A stretch of DNA of 64,000 nt from Holothuria scabra. Lineage: Eukaryota; Echinodermata; Holothuroidea; Aspidochirotida; Holothuriidae. The notes under the pieces were generated by a model. That model worked only from the letters and a program-made list of their open reading frames with translations, made no database searches and was not told the DNA's origin. The stretch covers positions 1 to 64,000 of the forward strand of contig CM074187.1 in assembly GCA_037179385.1 (NCBI GenBank), written 5' to 3'. Below, piece after piece: positions 40,961 to 52,765 of this stretch (the stretch's first letter is position 1; every line of letters begins with the position of its first letter). The position numbers were made by a program, and so were the translations under genes.

Positions 40961-43010
40961 TCCGTTAAGTAGGTCACGAAAATTTTTCCGTATTTTTCCC
41001 TCTCCCGCCTCCGCCCGACGTTCGTTTTTCTTCAAAATCGCAACACTGATGCGGCCCGAAAAGACCTTCCCACTGACACCGAGCGCGTTGCAATCGCGTC
41101 TCGCTACGAGGAGATATCTAGGAAAAACTGCTCGAAAAAGTCGCCTCCGGGAAATGCCTCTAATTCCGTCGGAAAGGCCCCGATCGGCTCGAAAATTATT
41201 CTCGAGCTTAACAAGAGATGCAGACGGCTTGGTTTCATTTTTTAGAGCTGTACCTTGCGGGGTCTTTGAATAGTTCCGCTGAAACCGTCGCGTTACGGAA
41301 CAAATCGGCTCAGTTCAGAGTTAGCCTGCGCGAACGGTCCTTCCTTAGGGTTAGGGTTAGTTTTCGCTCGCTCCACCGACTGACTCTTTTATACGTACGT
41401 ACTGAGACGCCGGCCGCGCCAGCCACGGGGAGCATTTTTCTCCAACCTTCGTTGCGCTCTTGCCTGTGGGAGGGAGGGTCCCATAGTGCACTTTTGGGCC
41501 AGTCTAGCGTCTCACAGGGAAGAGATGGGGGCAAATCGATATCGACCCTAAACGGGCCTTGAAGAGGGCTATCCAAAAATGTGCTCGGTTTTTGCCGGGG
41601 GCGATTTTTTTCTCGGAGAGTTAGGACCCGAATCCTAACTCTGAGGCGATTCCTAAGCACCCTAACTTCAAGATGGGCCATTTTCGACATAGGGCGGGTG
41701 TTTCCTTGTGGCCCTAACTCGGCAGGTCACGATTCTGCCAAAAAAAGCGGGTGTCGTTCCACCCGACCCTAACCTCGGAGTTAGGGTTGGGCGACCCTAA
41801 CTCTTTCATTAAAGCACGATTTCTGGGTGACCGCGATTCATTTTCGAGTTAGGGTTAATGACCCTTTGTAGACCTAAGTCAGAGCTATCCGTTGATGACA
41901 TCATCTCAAAAGAGTAAGGGTCACGCCAAATTCCCCGTACCCACACCGTAGCAAGAGCGTGAATCATCATTTCTCCCCGGGACATGCGTGCGTGCAAAAG
42001 AGTATAGCGACCTCTCTATCTATTACGTTACGTACGTGTTTCTAGCAGTCAGTCAAGTTCCCTAAGCCTGCCTGCATGAACCTCGAGACCCGCAAAGTGC
42101 CAAATTTAGTATCTCAGGGCCCGCCCGGCCGACGACTGAGTAACGGGAAGGCGGGAAGGCCCCCCGATTCAGACAGAGGCGCAACCGGACCGCCTGAGAA
42201 TTTTTTTTTTTTTTCTCATCATCACATGAATCCAACAAAACTTGTCATCAATAATTAACACAGCCAGTGATGAAATCAAAGCCATCACGAGGATAAATCA
42301 TCCACAGATTGAATTTTTTTTTTTTTTTTTTTTAAGTCCCTTAAGTAGGTCAGGCAAATTTTTCCGTATTTTTCCCTCTCGCGCCTCCGCCCAACGTCCG
42401 TTTTTCTTCAAAATCGCAACACTGATGCGGCCCCAAAAGACCTTCCCACTGACACCGAGCGCGTTCCAATCGCCTCTCGCTACGAGGAGATATCCAGGAA
42501 AAACTGCTCGGAAAAGTCGCCTCCGGGAAATGCCTCTAATTCCGTCGGAAAGGCCCCGATCGGCTCGAAAATTATTCTCTAGCTTCGCAAGAGATGCAGA
42601 CGGCTTGGTTTCATTTTTTAGAGCTGTACTTTGCGGGGTCTTTGAATAGTTCCGCTGGAACCGTCGCGTTACGGAAGAAATCGGTATTTTCAGAGTTAGC
42701 CTGCGCGAACGGTCCTTCCTTAGGGTTAGGGTTAGTTTTCGCTCACTCCACCGACTGACTCTTTTATACGTACGTACTGAGACGCCGGCCGCGCCAGCCA
42801 CGGGGAGCATTTTTCTCCAACCTTCGTTGCGCTCCTGCCTGTGGGAGGGAGATTAAAAGAGGGTCCCAATGTGCACTTTTGGGCCAGTCTAGAGTCTCAC
42901 AGGGAAGAGATGGGGGCAAATTGATATCGACCCTAAACGGGCCTTGAAGAGGACTATCCAAAGATGTGCTCGGTTTTTGCCGGGGGCGATTTTTTTCTCA
43001 GAGAGTTAGG
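18244..43010. repeat. 1.38-kb subtelomeric satellite, 18 tandem copies
   Basis: The landmark ATGAACCTCGAGACCCGC occurs 18 times, at 18679, 20039, 21419, 22807 and on to 42076, with spacings of 1,360-1,388 bp that differ mainly by poly-T length. Each unit has a T-run of roughly 17-34, CpG-rich sequence, the telomere-like string CCTTAGGGTTAGGGTTAG and an inverted pair (CGACCCTAACC / GGAGTTAGGGTTGG). The 14 central copies (landmarks 22807-40696) are nearly identical. The first three and the last share older-looking variants. Open frames of up to 191 aa run through the poly-T as polyphenylalanine and change frame with T-run length, so they are not genes. Confidence 0.97.
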
Positions 43011-43048
43011 ACCCTAACCCTAACCCTAACCTAACCCTAACCCTAACC
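43011..43048. repeat. Short interstitial telomere repeat
   Basis: About six CCCTAA units, one shortened to CCTAA, begin exactly where the final 1.38-kb unit would continue after GAGAGTTAGGAC. They abut the 141-bp satellite at about 43049. The array therefore has telomere sequence at both ends. Confidence 0.9.
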
Positions 43049-46000
43049 AAACTACACCCATTTAATATAAGGAATTATTGGAAATATTGAGGGCACCAAA
43101 CATTGTAACGTTTTTGGCTTTTTTGAAGAAAATGAATAAATCAAAAGTATACTTAGTGTGTAACATGCCTTTATAAGATTCTCTGAACCAAACTACACTC
43201 TTTTAATGTAAGGAATTACTGGAAAGGTTAAGGGCAGCAAACATTGTGACGTTTTTGGCCTTTTTGAGGAAAATGAAAAAATGGAAAAAATATTTAGTGT
43301 GTCACATGCCTTTATAAGATTCTCTGATCCAAACTACAATCATTTAATAGAAGGAATTATTGGGAAGGTTGTGGGCAGCAAACATTGTAACGTTTTTGGC
43401 CTTTTTGAAAAAAATGAAATAATGGAAGGGGTATATTTAGTGGGTAACATGTCTTTATAATATTCTCTGATCCAAACTTCAATCATTTAATAGAAGGAAT
43501 TATTGGAAAAGTTGAGGGTAGCAAACATTGTAACGTTTTTGGCCTTTTTGAAGAAAATGAATAAATGGAAAGTATATTTAGTGTTTAACATGCCTTTATA
43601 AAATTCTCTGAACCAAACTACACCCATTTAATATAACGAATTATTGGAAAGATTGAGGGCACCAAACATTGTAACGTTTTTGGCCTTTTTGAAGAAAATG
43701 AATAAATCAAAAGTATACTTAGTGTGTAACATGCCTTTATAAGATTCTCTGAACCAAACTACACTCTTTTAATGTAAGGAATTATTGGAAAGATTGAGGG
43801 CAGCAAACATTGTAACGTTTTTGGCCTTTTTGAAGAAAATAAATAAATCGAAAGTATGTTTAGTGTGTAACATGCCTTTATAAGATTCTCTGATCCAAAC
43901 TACACTCTTTAAATATAAGGAATTATTGGAAAGATTGAGGGCAGCAAACATTGTAACGTTTTTGGCCTTTTTGAAAAAAATAAAAAAAATGGAAAGTATA
44001 TTTAGTGTGTTACATGCCTTTATAAGATTCTCTGATCCAAACTACACTCTTTAAATATAAGGAATTATTGGAAAGATTGAGGGCAGCAAACATTGTAACG
44101 TTTTTGGCCTTTTTGAAAAAAATAAAAAAAATGGAAAGTATATTTAGTGTGTTACATGCCTTTATAAGATTCTCTGATCCACACTACAATCATTTAATAT
44201 AAGGAATTATTGGAAAGACTGAGGGCAGCAAACATTGTAACGTTTTTGGCCTTTTTGAAAAAATGAAATAATGGAAGGGGTATATTTAGTGTGTAACATA
44301 AGAACATAAGATTCTCTGATCCACACTACAATCATTTAATAGAAGGAATTATTGGAAAGATTGAGGGCACCAAACATTGTAACGTTTTTGGCCTTTTTGA
44401 AGAAAATGAAAAAATGGAAAGTACATTTAGTGTGTTACATGCCTTTATAAGATTCTCTGATCCACACTACAATCATTTAATAGAAGGAATTATTGGAAAG
44501 ATTGAGGGCAGCAAACATTGTAACGTTTTTGGCCTTTTTGAGGAAAATGAAAAAATGGAAAGAATATTTAGTGTGTCACATGCCTTGATAAGATTCTCTG
44601 ATCCAAACTACAATCATTTAATAGAAGGAATTATTGGAAAGATTGAGGGCACCAAACATTGTAACGTTTTTGGCCTTTTTGAGGAAAGTGAAAAAATGGA
44701 AAGAATATTTAGTGTGTTACATGCCTTTATAAGATTCTCTGATCCACACTACAATCATTTAATAGAAGGAATTATTGGAAAGATTGAGGGCAGCAAACAT
44801 TGTAACGTTTTTGGCCTTTTTGAGGAAAATGAAAAAATGGAAAGAATATTTTATATATTTGGCACATAATTTTGTCACATACGGCGCCTCATACTACACT
44901 CTTTAACTATAAGGAATTATTGGAAAGATTGAGGGCAGCAAACATTGTAACGTTTTTGGCCTTTTTGAAAAAAATGAAATAATGGAAGGGGTATATTTAG
45001 TGGGTAACATGTCTTTATAATATTCTCTGATCCAAACTTCAATCATTTAATAGAAGGAATTATTGGAAAGATTGAGGGTAGCAAACATTGTAACGTTTTT
45101 GGCCTTTTTGAAGAAAATGAAAAAATGGAAAGTACATTTAGTGTGTTACATGCCTTTATAAGATTCTCTGATCCACACTACAATCATTTAATAGAAGGAA
45201 TTATTGGAAAGATTGAGGGCAGCAAACATTGTAACGTTTTTGGCCTTTTTGAGGAAAATGAAAAAATGGAAAGAATATTTAGTGTGTCACATGCCTTGAT
45301 AAGATTCTCTGATCCAAACTACAATCATTTAATAGAAGGAATTATTGGAAAGATTGAGGGCACCAAACATTGTAACGTTTTTGGCCTTTTTGAGGAAAGT
45401 GAAAAAATGGAAAGAATATTTAGTGTGTAACATGCCTTTATAAGATTCTCTGATCCACACTACAATCATTTAATAGAAGGAATTATTGGAAAGATTGAGG
45501 GCAGCAAACATTGTAACGTTTTTGGCCTTTTTGAGGAAAATGAAAAAATGGAAAGAATATTTAGTGTGTCACATGTTTTTATAAGATTCTCGGATCCAAA
45601 CTACAATCATTTAATAGAAGGAATTATTGGGAAGGTTGTGGGCAGCAAACATTGTAACGTTTTTGGCCTTTTTGAGGAAAATGAAAAAATGGAAAGAATA
45701 TTTAGTGTGTCACATGCCTTGATAAGATTCTCTGATCCAAACTACAATCATTTAATAGAAGAAATTATTAGCAAAATTGAGAGCAGCAAACATTGTTAAG
45801 TTTTTTGCCTTTTTGAAGAAAATGAATAAATCGAAAGTATATTTAGTGTGAAACATGCCTTTATAGAATTCTCTGATCCACACTACAATCATTCAATAGA
45901 AGGAATTATTGGAAAAGTTGAGGGCAGCAAACATTGTAACGGTTTTGGCCTTTTTGAAGAAAATGAAAAAAAAAAAAGGAAAGTATATTTAGTGTGTTAC

Positions 46001-46235
46001 ATGCCTTTATAAGATTCTCTGATCCACACTACAATCATTAATAAAAAAAAATTATTAGCAAGATTCAGGGCAGCAAACATTGTAAAGTTTTTGGTGTTTT
46101 TGAAGAATATGAATAAATCGAAAGTATATTTTGTGTGTAACAAGCCTATATAAGATTTTCTGATGCATACTGCACTCATTATAAGAAGGAATTATTGAAA
46201 ATATTGGGGGCAGAAAAAAAATTGTAACACATTAA
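43049..46235. repeat. 141-bp satellite, about 23 copies, 47-codon period
   Basis: The string CATTGTAACGTTTTTGGCC recurs at 141-145-bp spacing from 43105 to about 46223. Exactly 141 bp is commonest, equal to 47 codons, so one plus-strand frame can stay open: 44414-44869, 45125-45430 and 45548-45799 read as a repeated peptide of the type MERIFSVSHALIRFSDPNYN. Most flanking copies are broken by TAA in GAATAAAT or GTGTAACAT. I recognise no protein family and treat it as satellite. Block 45125-45420 repeats 44414-44710, showing higher-order duplication. The last copies are more diverged. Confidence 0.95.
44861..44892. repeat. Non-satellite fragment inside the 141-bp array
   Basis: GGCACATAATTTTGTCACAT followed by ACGGCGCCTCAT interrupts the array between two monomers. 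A near copy (GGCACATGATTTCGTCACAA, then ACGGCGCCTCAT) lies in flanking DNA at 46610-46642. The array has therefore exchanged sequence with its right flank. Confidence 0.8.
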
Positions 46236-46882
46236 GCCTGTTACATTGGATTATTCGAACAGACGGGTATGTAAGCGATGCAACCATTGCTAATATTTCA
46301 AGATGATAAATATATCCGCGACAACATTTCCGATGAAAGTTTATTCAGCATGAAATGGCCTGGCCTGATTTCTCAACTCCTGTGAGGATAGCGGTGACGT
46401 AAATCAGCCTGACCGGATTTGTCGACCCTTGAGAGGGCGACAGACATGAAACGGCCTGATCAGAGCCATATGGCTCTGGGCCTGATCAGCTGACCTAATT
46501 TCTCAGTCCCTGTGAGGGCGACAGACATTGTAACGTTTTTAGCCTTTTTACATTCATGAGGTGGATTTTTTTGGACAATATCTTGACAGAACTAATAATC
46601 AATACATGTGGCACATGATTTCGTCACAAACGGCGCCTCATATGCGCAGATGTAGACAGACTGACAGAGGCTGCGTTGCCTTGCCTCCGTGTACACAAAA
46701 TACAGCGTGTTTGACTCGACTGTGACACATATAGCATATGCACAGGCTTTGGATCCGTTCACGGTTTCTATGCAGGTTAATTTCACAAGTGCATGCCAAA
46801 CTTTACAGGAAGAAAACTAATCGATATTTCCCTTTGAAAAGGATGTGTGGGATGTTGATCATTGAGACAAGGGTAAGATAAA
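46236..46882. other. Transition sequence upstream of the first exon
   Basis: Holds three imperfect repeats of about 60 bp with the core CCTGTGAGGGCGACAGACAT (near 46380, 46430 and 46503). It also has an 18-bp perfect palindrome CAGAGCCATATGGCTCTG at 46461-46478 flanked by CCTGATCAG. At 46525 a leftover satellite piece (CATTGTAACGTTTTTAGCC) is fused to the third repeat. The promoter of the downstream gene should lie near here, but I see no convincing TATA box. Confidence 0.6.
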
Positions 46883-46982
46883 GTGCTCCATGCCTTTCAT
46901 GAATAAGCAGGGCCCTTCACCGTATCTGTTGAGATTCAAAACAGTGGTGAGGCGGCCAGACAAAAATCAGACAGGCCGAGAT

Positions 46983-47126
46983 ATGGCGGAAGGCTGTGAA
47001 GATGCAGGAATGAAGGGTATTCTGTGCTCCTTGGATAGACTCGAAGGGACACTAAAACAACTCGAATTAAATAGCCGTTCATCAGATACCGAGGTTTGGC
47101 ATCAACCAAGGGAAGACGGTAAAAAG
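46983..47126 (+). CDS. Candidate first coding exon, pentameric ligand-gated ion channel
   Basis: Open frame ending in ...REDGKK at a good splice donor (AAAAAG|GTAATG). The frame is phase 0 at the donor, matching exon 2, which also starts in phase 0. I chose ATG 46983 (MAEGCEDAG...) because it has G at -3 and G at +4. The upstream in-frame ATG at 46890 (MPFMNKQG...) has poor context. The 48 residues have no signal peptide but a short leucine-rich, potentially helical stretch (ILCSLDRLEGTLKQLEL). That resembles what I recall of N-termini in Cys-less invertebrate channels of this class, although most receptors of the superfamily start with a signal peptide. The link to exon 2 across an 8.5-kb intron is inference from phase and sense; a separate short gene or an additional 5' exon is possible. 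Confidence 0.6.
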
Positions 47127-47333
47127 GTAATGTAGTTCACGCCTTGAAAATGAACATCTTGTCCAATGGTACTTAGGCCTAGGCTAAGTTAGGCCCATAG
47201 CCTAGGCTAGGCCTATGCCACATGCGTTCTGACGTTAGGCTACATATTGTTGTGGCAATTCCCACAACAATTTTCAAATGCAGTAGCCTAACGCAGGTTT
47301 CGATTTAGGCGTATAATTTTTTTCTACATGCTT

Positions 47334-48284
47334 CTTCTTCTTCTTCAAGACGGTTAGACATCCAAAAGGACATTTATACACCGTGTACGTGCCGTGTGAT
47401 CAGTCAGGCCCTCAAACTCAAAGAGTTCAAAATTAATAAAATCCACTGGCTTTGGGTGACTTATAGCCCCCGCAATAAGACTCTGTGGGAGGTTATTCCA
47501 ATCACGAATAGTATTAGGGACAAAACTGTACTTAAAACAATTAGTCCTAGCAGAGGGGGGGCGAAAGTGCAAAGCATGCATGTTACGAGAACAACGCGTA
47601 GATGTACACAGATTAGACAGAGGTATGTTAGCTTGGCCATAAATACCTTTGGCAAAAATTATAAGTCTGCAACATTTCCGGCGGTCAGACAAAGTATCTA
47701 GACCTAGATCTTTGAGGAGTGCGGTCATAGAGCCAACTTCTCGGGAGTTCTCGCTGGATATAAACCTAGCAGATCTTTTTTGTTTGTTTTGTTTTCATTT
47801 GATCCTCCCTTGCGGGAACTCGGCAATGCCCCAATGAAGGGGTATTAACGCCAAGCTGGCAATGCCAGTCTCGTGAGACAAACTCACAGTTTAACGTCTA
47901 TGATTAAGGGATAGCAGACAACTACAACCCAGAAAACTAGACGACAATTTTGATGTCGGAGCTGGGACTTGAACTCACAACCTCATGACTGGAAGACACA
48001 GTTCATTACCACTGTACTCCCTACAATCTATCTTGGAGTAAAATCTGATGTGGATCCCAGACGGAACATGCATATTCCAACAAGGGCCTTAGTAAGCCTT
48101 TATAGGCCGCCAATTTGACATTTTTGGAACAAAATGAGAGGTTCCTGTGTAATAGGCCTAAGATCTTATTTCCCTTATTACAAACAAGTTGGATATGTTT
48201 GCCCCAGCTGAGATTTTTAGTGATAGTCACCCCCAGATACTTAATTGAATCAACCCTCGTCAGATTAGCCCCATTTAGAGTATA
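47334..48284 (-). mobile_element. LINE relic A, 3' half (reverse transcriptase C-terminal part)
   Basis: On the minus strand, 48284-48021 reads TLNGANL...IKYLGVTI...NLSWGKHI...LLRPLLEYACSVWDPH, the thumb region typical of jockey/CR1-group non-LTR retrotransposons. 47760-47354 continues with the characteristic C-terminal end including NTIRDWNNLPQSL. The 3' end has a (GAA)5-type tail at 47334-47350. A SINE interrupts it at 47775-48022. The relic lies antisense in intron 1 of the channel gene. The other part of the same copy is at 53545-53870. Non-functional. Confidence 0.88.
47775..48022 (-). mobile_element. tRNA-derived SINE inside LINE relic A
   Basis: The minus strand begins near GGGAGTACAGTGGTAATGAA (A-box-like) and carries GTTGTGAGTTCAAGTCCCAG (B-box-like: GAGTTCAAGTCCC) about 30 bp later, the spacing of a tRNA gene. 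A tRNA-unrelated body follows with the palindromic stretch CCCTTCATTGGGG, and it ends in an A-rich tail (AAACAAAACAAACAAAAAA). LINE reverse-transcriptase sequence lies on both sides. I could not define a clear target duplication, so the ends are approximate. Confidence 0.75.
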
Positions 48285-48391
48285 CAGTACAGCTCACATA
48301 TAAGTCCCATCATGTCAACGCTTTGCTTGTTTCTACTTTCCTCTGCGTGTTTACTCTTTCCTATACTTTGTTGTCTTCGTTACTATACTCA

Positions 48392-48418
48392 GTGTCTGCG
48401 CACCATCAACGCAGACAC
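48392..48418. repeat. Subterminal hairpin in the TIR element
   Basis: Perfect 9-bp inverted repeat GTGTCTGCG / CGCAGACAC with a 9-nt loop, overlapping the left copy of the 18-bp direct repeat. Subterminal repeats often bind transposase; that role here is inference. Confidence 0.6.
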
Positions 48419-51400
48419 CGACAGACCTTCCTTACACTTGATTTGTTCTCAATGGGGATTGTTTGAGTATATAAACGTAGGATCGCATATAATCCATGAC
48501 CGTAGGAATTTTTCAGTCGTTTCAAGTAATGCTTCTTGGCCTCGCTTTTGTCAGGCTTTGTGTCAATATGTCGATCTGCTTAATTAAGATTGCAGTCTAG
48601 TTGATAATATGGTCATATCAATGGAAATATTTACTGTTTGAAGTTCCAAGTTATTTCTACGATAATATATTGCGATAGTAAACGTAATAACACCACAAAA
48701 ATTATAGAAAAAGAAGTGCTGTTCCGTTCCACTTTACACTCGTCCGCGACGCCGTTGTTGCGCGAAACCAAAAGCGGGACGGGGTCTACAAGGCCAAACA
48801 TGAGGTCGGGTTCGCGGGCCAGAAACAAAATCAACCTGCCCTTCATACGTTTTCTTTCTCGAGGAAAACGTTTTGCACTTTCAAATCATCATGATACCCG
48901 AACATATTCTAAACCAACCAAAACATTTCAATACTTATCTTGCAACTACAGACACCCTGAAAGCTCTTTCAAGGAACTTATTTTATTAAAGTTAAACCCT
49001 CCGACACTTATGTCTGTCTGTGTAACAACCGCCAAGGCACAATCACTAAATCAAATCATTTTAAGAAAATCTGAATTGGCGAAATTAACCAGACTCCTAC
49101 ATTTTGGAAATAACTTCTGAAATTTATTTTGAGGCGCGCGCTTTGCATTTATCACCGAAACTAAAGAAATCCACACCGCCCTTCATTTTTAAGTTTCTCT
49201 ACTAAGGCTTTAAAAAGATGTTAAACTGAATATTGGTGTTTAATTACCGCCCAGCTAACACTTAAAGAGTTATTTCCGAAACCACCGCTATAACAGCCTA
49301 TAAACGGGTACCAAACCGGAGCGACTCTTTTACAACAGTACAAGGGCTAACTTTGTTTCGGAAACAAACTGAAATCCATTTCGACAACGCAGATCTATCC
49401 TTAATTCAAATTTTGAGTGATTTATTTTCTGAATAACCCAATATTTATGCGTTTGTGGCTTCACCGGTAACCAGTTGGCCTTCTAAAATTAGATCATATG
49501 TTACTTGCAGTTTTAGTGTAAAGTGGGTGGGACATTTTCAGCTTCTCGCTAAAATGCAGTTTGAAAATGCAGTTAAAATAACAGTTATGTAAACAAAGAT
49601 TTCAAATGTTATTTTCTCACTTCGCGCTATCGTAACCGGCGCAATTCACGAATGGTTGGGTCAGGTGTCTGAGTACAAATATTGACCGACGCATTCTTCC
49701 TATAGCGGTCAACGCGAAGCTTCACTCCAAAATAGTACGACTACAAGTTTTCATAATGTTATTATAAAACCTTTTGGTTGGAGAAGGGAAAACAAGCCAC
49801 TGAGCCACAACTGGAAAGAGGCGGTGGTTTTTGACCGACTTCATACCTGTTTAACTTTCAAGCTCCTCTGGGCCCGACTGAGACAAATAGCTGTCCAATT
49901 TCGTTTGACATTTTTTGACATTAATGGCTAGTCTGTACAGCCTTGATAATGATCAATCTACCTACCTAAAGCATCACTGTGAACGTCCCGTTATGGGGCA
50001 GCCAAATTGTCATGTCAAAGTCTTGACCGCGCGAAAAGCATGAGTCATGTATATTCCCATGCACCAACGTAATTGTTCATCATGACCCTTGCAGGTGACC
50101 TAGTTCTCGGTGCAATATACGGTACGCTGCTATGTTAATATGTAAATGATTGCTTTACTCAGTTATGTACGATATATTGTAAAGTGACATTCAAGGGAGG
50201 CCCTGAGGTCACGGCTGAACCATAGAAGGGAAATTCTCCATCCCCAGATACGTGAGAATAATTTCATACTCATCGTCAGGTTGGATCTGGTCGTACTTTA
50301 CTTTGGAGAAGGGAGAGAGTGTAAGTGTCAGCCATGGTGAATATTGGTAAACTAATTTAAATGGAAGCTGCAATCGGGTGTAACTTTCGTACAGAGTGCG
50401 TGGAGGTACAAAAACAGGCGGGATATAACTTTTTCCAACAAGTTTTTTTCTCTCTTTTGGTTTAAAGGGTCACATTTTTGTTCTTATTTGATTGTGAAGG
50501 AATACTTTCCAATCAAATAAGGCTCCAAAAGTTAGCAAGCAAAAATTTCTCAGTTGGTGAACAGCATCAAATTCAATACTCTTTATCAAACTGAAAGACT
50601 TTGCAATCAAAGTTTAACCTGTAAATGGGGATTCGCCGCGACGAGCAGTTTTATCGGGAACAGAGCTGCCTCCATTTATTGGCAAGCCCATAGCCAGCGC
50701 ATGCATGGTCTCACTTGTCCTAAAAAATAATTATCATCTTTGCATTTGATTTAAGCTTCCAAAAGTCCGTAAGGCCTAAAACTTGAAAAGCATAAACTTT
50801 CACATGGAAGCAAAATGTACTTCTCTTTTGAAGTACATATTCTAACGGCGAGTGCAACCGATACAAGAGCAGGGGTATTGATACACGTCACCGTAACGGG
50901 CGACGGTTGGGAGGAAAGGGGCATCCCAAAAATGACTGCGAGAGGGAAAATCAGGTTAACGAGATCAAAGGGGTCATGAGGTCGAAATTGCGAAAAGGAT
51001 CGCAAGACCAAAAATGAGAAAAAAATCTGTGAGATCGAAAATTATGTGTAATGACCTGTAGGTTTTTATATTTATCCCTTCCTCATTTAAGTTTCGCGGA
51101 TTTTAGTTCGTTTTCGGGTCTCTTGGGTTGCTGCAAAAAAATGCAGGGCATTCCCTAGTCAGGTCACAGTGCGGCGCCTTTATGACTGGAATGCTAGACG
51201 CTCTGCCCAAAGTTCTAGACAACCATGGCGTCATACAGTGTGCAGTGGTAATATCAAACGTTACCGCGCGCAGTGAAAATGTATTTTACCCAAGTGCACA
51301 AAATGTTTACGTACCGTATAATGTGGACCGTGGGAGAACGGGGCTGGCTAGCATTTATGTTTTGTAAACAAGAGGGACGAGCACTACTTAAACTTGTGTT

Positions 51401-52554
51401 GTAGACTTAACCAGCTGTTTTCGTAACTTGTAGGCTGTCGAGTTTATCTCAGATAATTACACACGCCGAGACTAATGAGGCTTATTGGTTAAAGCCTAGG
51501 ATTACTAAGTTGGATATATACCGTTCATACTTTTTTGTGTGGAGTATAATTATGATCTTTGCTTCAGGTAAGAACACTTTCCACAACTTCACTTAATCTG
51601 GGGTTGATTTCACATAGGCCTACGTTTAGCGACCATCGCTAACGCCGAACTCCATTGCTAAATCTTAAATCGGTCGCACTTTAGCAACCGATTTTCCAAA
51701 ATGTAAAAAATATATTTTCTCATTCCGTTGCGCCCGTAGGTTACAAGGCAACAGAGGCTTGATTGCCGATATACGGGCAAGTTAGGCCACTCGACCACTT
51801 TTATTTTGAAAGAGTGATGTTAGGTCCCTAGGTTGGCAGTTTAATAATAAGTAGATGGGGTTTTAATGATAACACACAAACACGGATGTTTCACGTGATG
51901 CAATAGCCAACTTTAACTCATCTAAATACACACACAAATTTGGCCTACTATTCAAAAGATTCATTAGTCTGTCTAGGTGTGCTTTTATCATCACAATCCT
52001 CAAATCGATTTTCTAGTGTGATATTTAACTTCACTTATCCTACCTAAGTACTATCAAGCTAAGTCATCCCCTTCTTTTGTGTCCCTTTTTACTGGTATTT
52101 TGTCTGGTGTTGAGGAGCATCCAAAGCTGCGGCGGCTTTCCCGTGTAATCGGATTAGAAGAGCTAAACTTACCTGGCTATTGTTGAAAGCTGGTCTCCTG
52201 CTTTGCCTTCTGGATTAGTTTTCCACCTGTTTATTTGGTCCACCTTGCCCCCTTTTCTAGCCACATTTTTTAACTACCCACTTTATCTGGACGCGGACAA
52301 GTCACATTTGGGACGAAATACTGCTGAAGTTTAGTTAACGTTTTACTGAAACAGATTTTTTTTAAATTTCATAATTTAAAACCAAAGAATTTTGTTAAAC
52401 CCAGCGACTTTGAAAATGAAACACAGGAAACCACAGCAATCGCATCATAACAAACAAAAGCAGAAATTTCACGTTAACTGACATGAAAAGAGAACAAGGA
52501 AAATTATTACGGCAGCATGTGCATGAAGGAGATATAAATAGGTTGATTCCATGT

Positions 52555-52765
52555 ATGTGTTTAACCGGGGCTATGTCATTGTTCCCAAGGTTCGCTGATC
52601 CAGAGGCTCAATGTTTCCTAATTTTGGGAACATCCGCACTTCTGGGAACATCGAACCCCGGGAATAACGAAACTAGGGAACAATGACAAATCATCAAGAT
52701 GTACAAAGGCGGGGAACATCGAACCTTGGGAATATTGAACCCCGGGAACATCGGGTTGATCCCGT
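52555..52765. repeat. Short irregular repeats GGGAACATCGAACC
   Basis: The core GGGAACATCGAACC with CCCGGGAATA recurs several times (near 52626, 52646, 52715 and 52745), partly in inverted orientation (TTGTTCCCAAGGTTCG near 52578). TTGATTCC at 52543 and GGTTGATCCC at 52754 hint at a duplicated or folded-back small repeat within the large TIR element. No coding content is recognised. Confidence 0.5.

Noticed and set aside
18679..42961. Repeated 191-aa, 126-aa and 114-aa open frames in the 1.38-kb units
   Set aside because: The 191-aa frame passes through the poly-T tract as polyphenylalanine and is gained or lost with T-run length. The same DNA is open on both strands. No recognisable protein.
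18244..46235. Possible CRISPR-like regular repeats
   Set aside because: Units are contiguous without unique spacers and are 141 bp or about 1.38 kb long in eukaryotic telomeric context.
47962..48022. Functional tRNA gene on the minus strand
   Set aside because: A- and B-box-like sequences are present, but the cloverleaf is poor and an A-tailed body follows, so it is the head of a SINE.
48638..49120. 160-aa open frame as transposase of the 5.26-kb element
   Set aside because: No DDE, helix-turn-helix or zinc-finger pattern visible; the composition looks like chance, and the opposite strand is also partly open.
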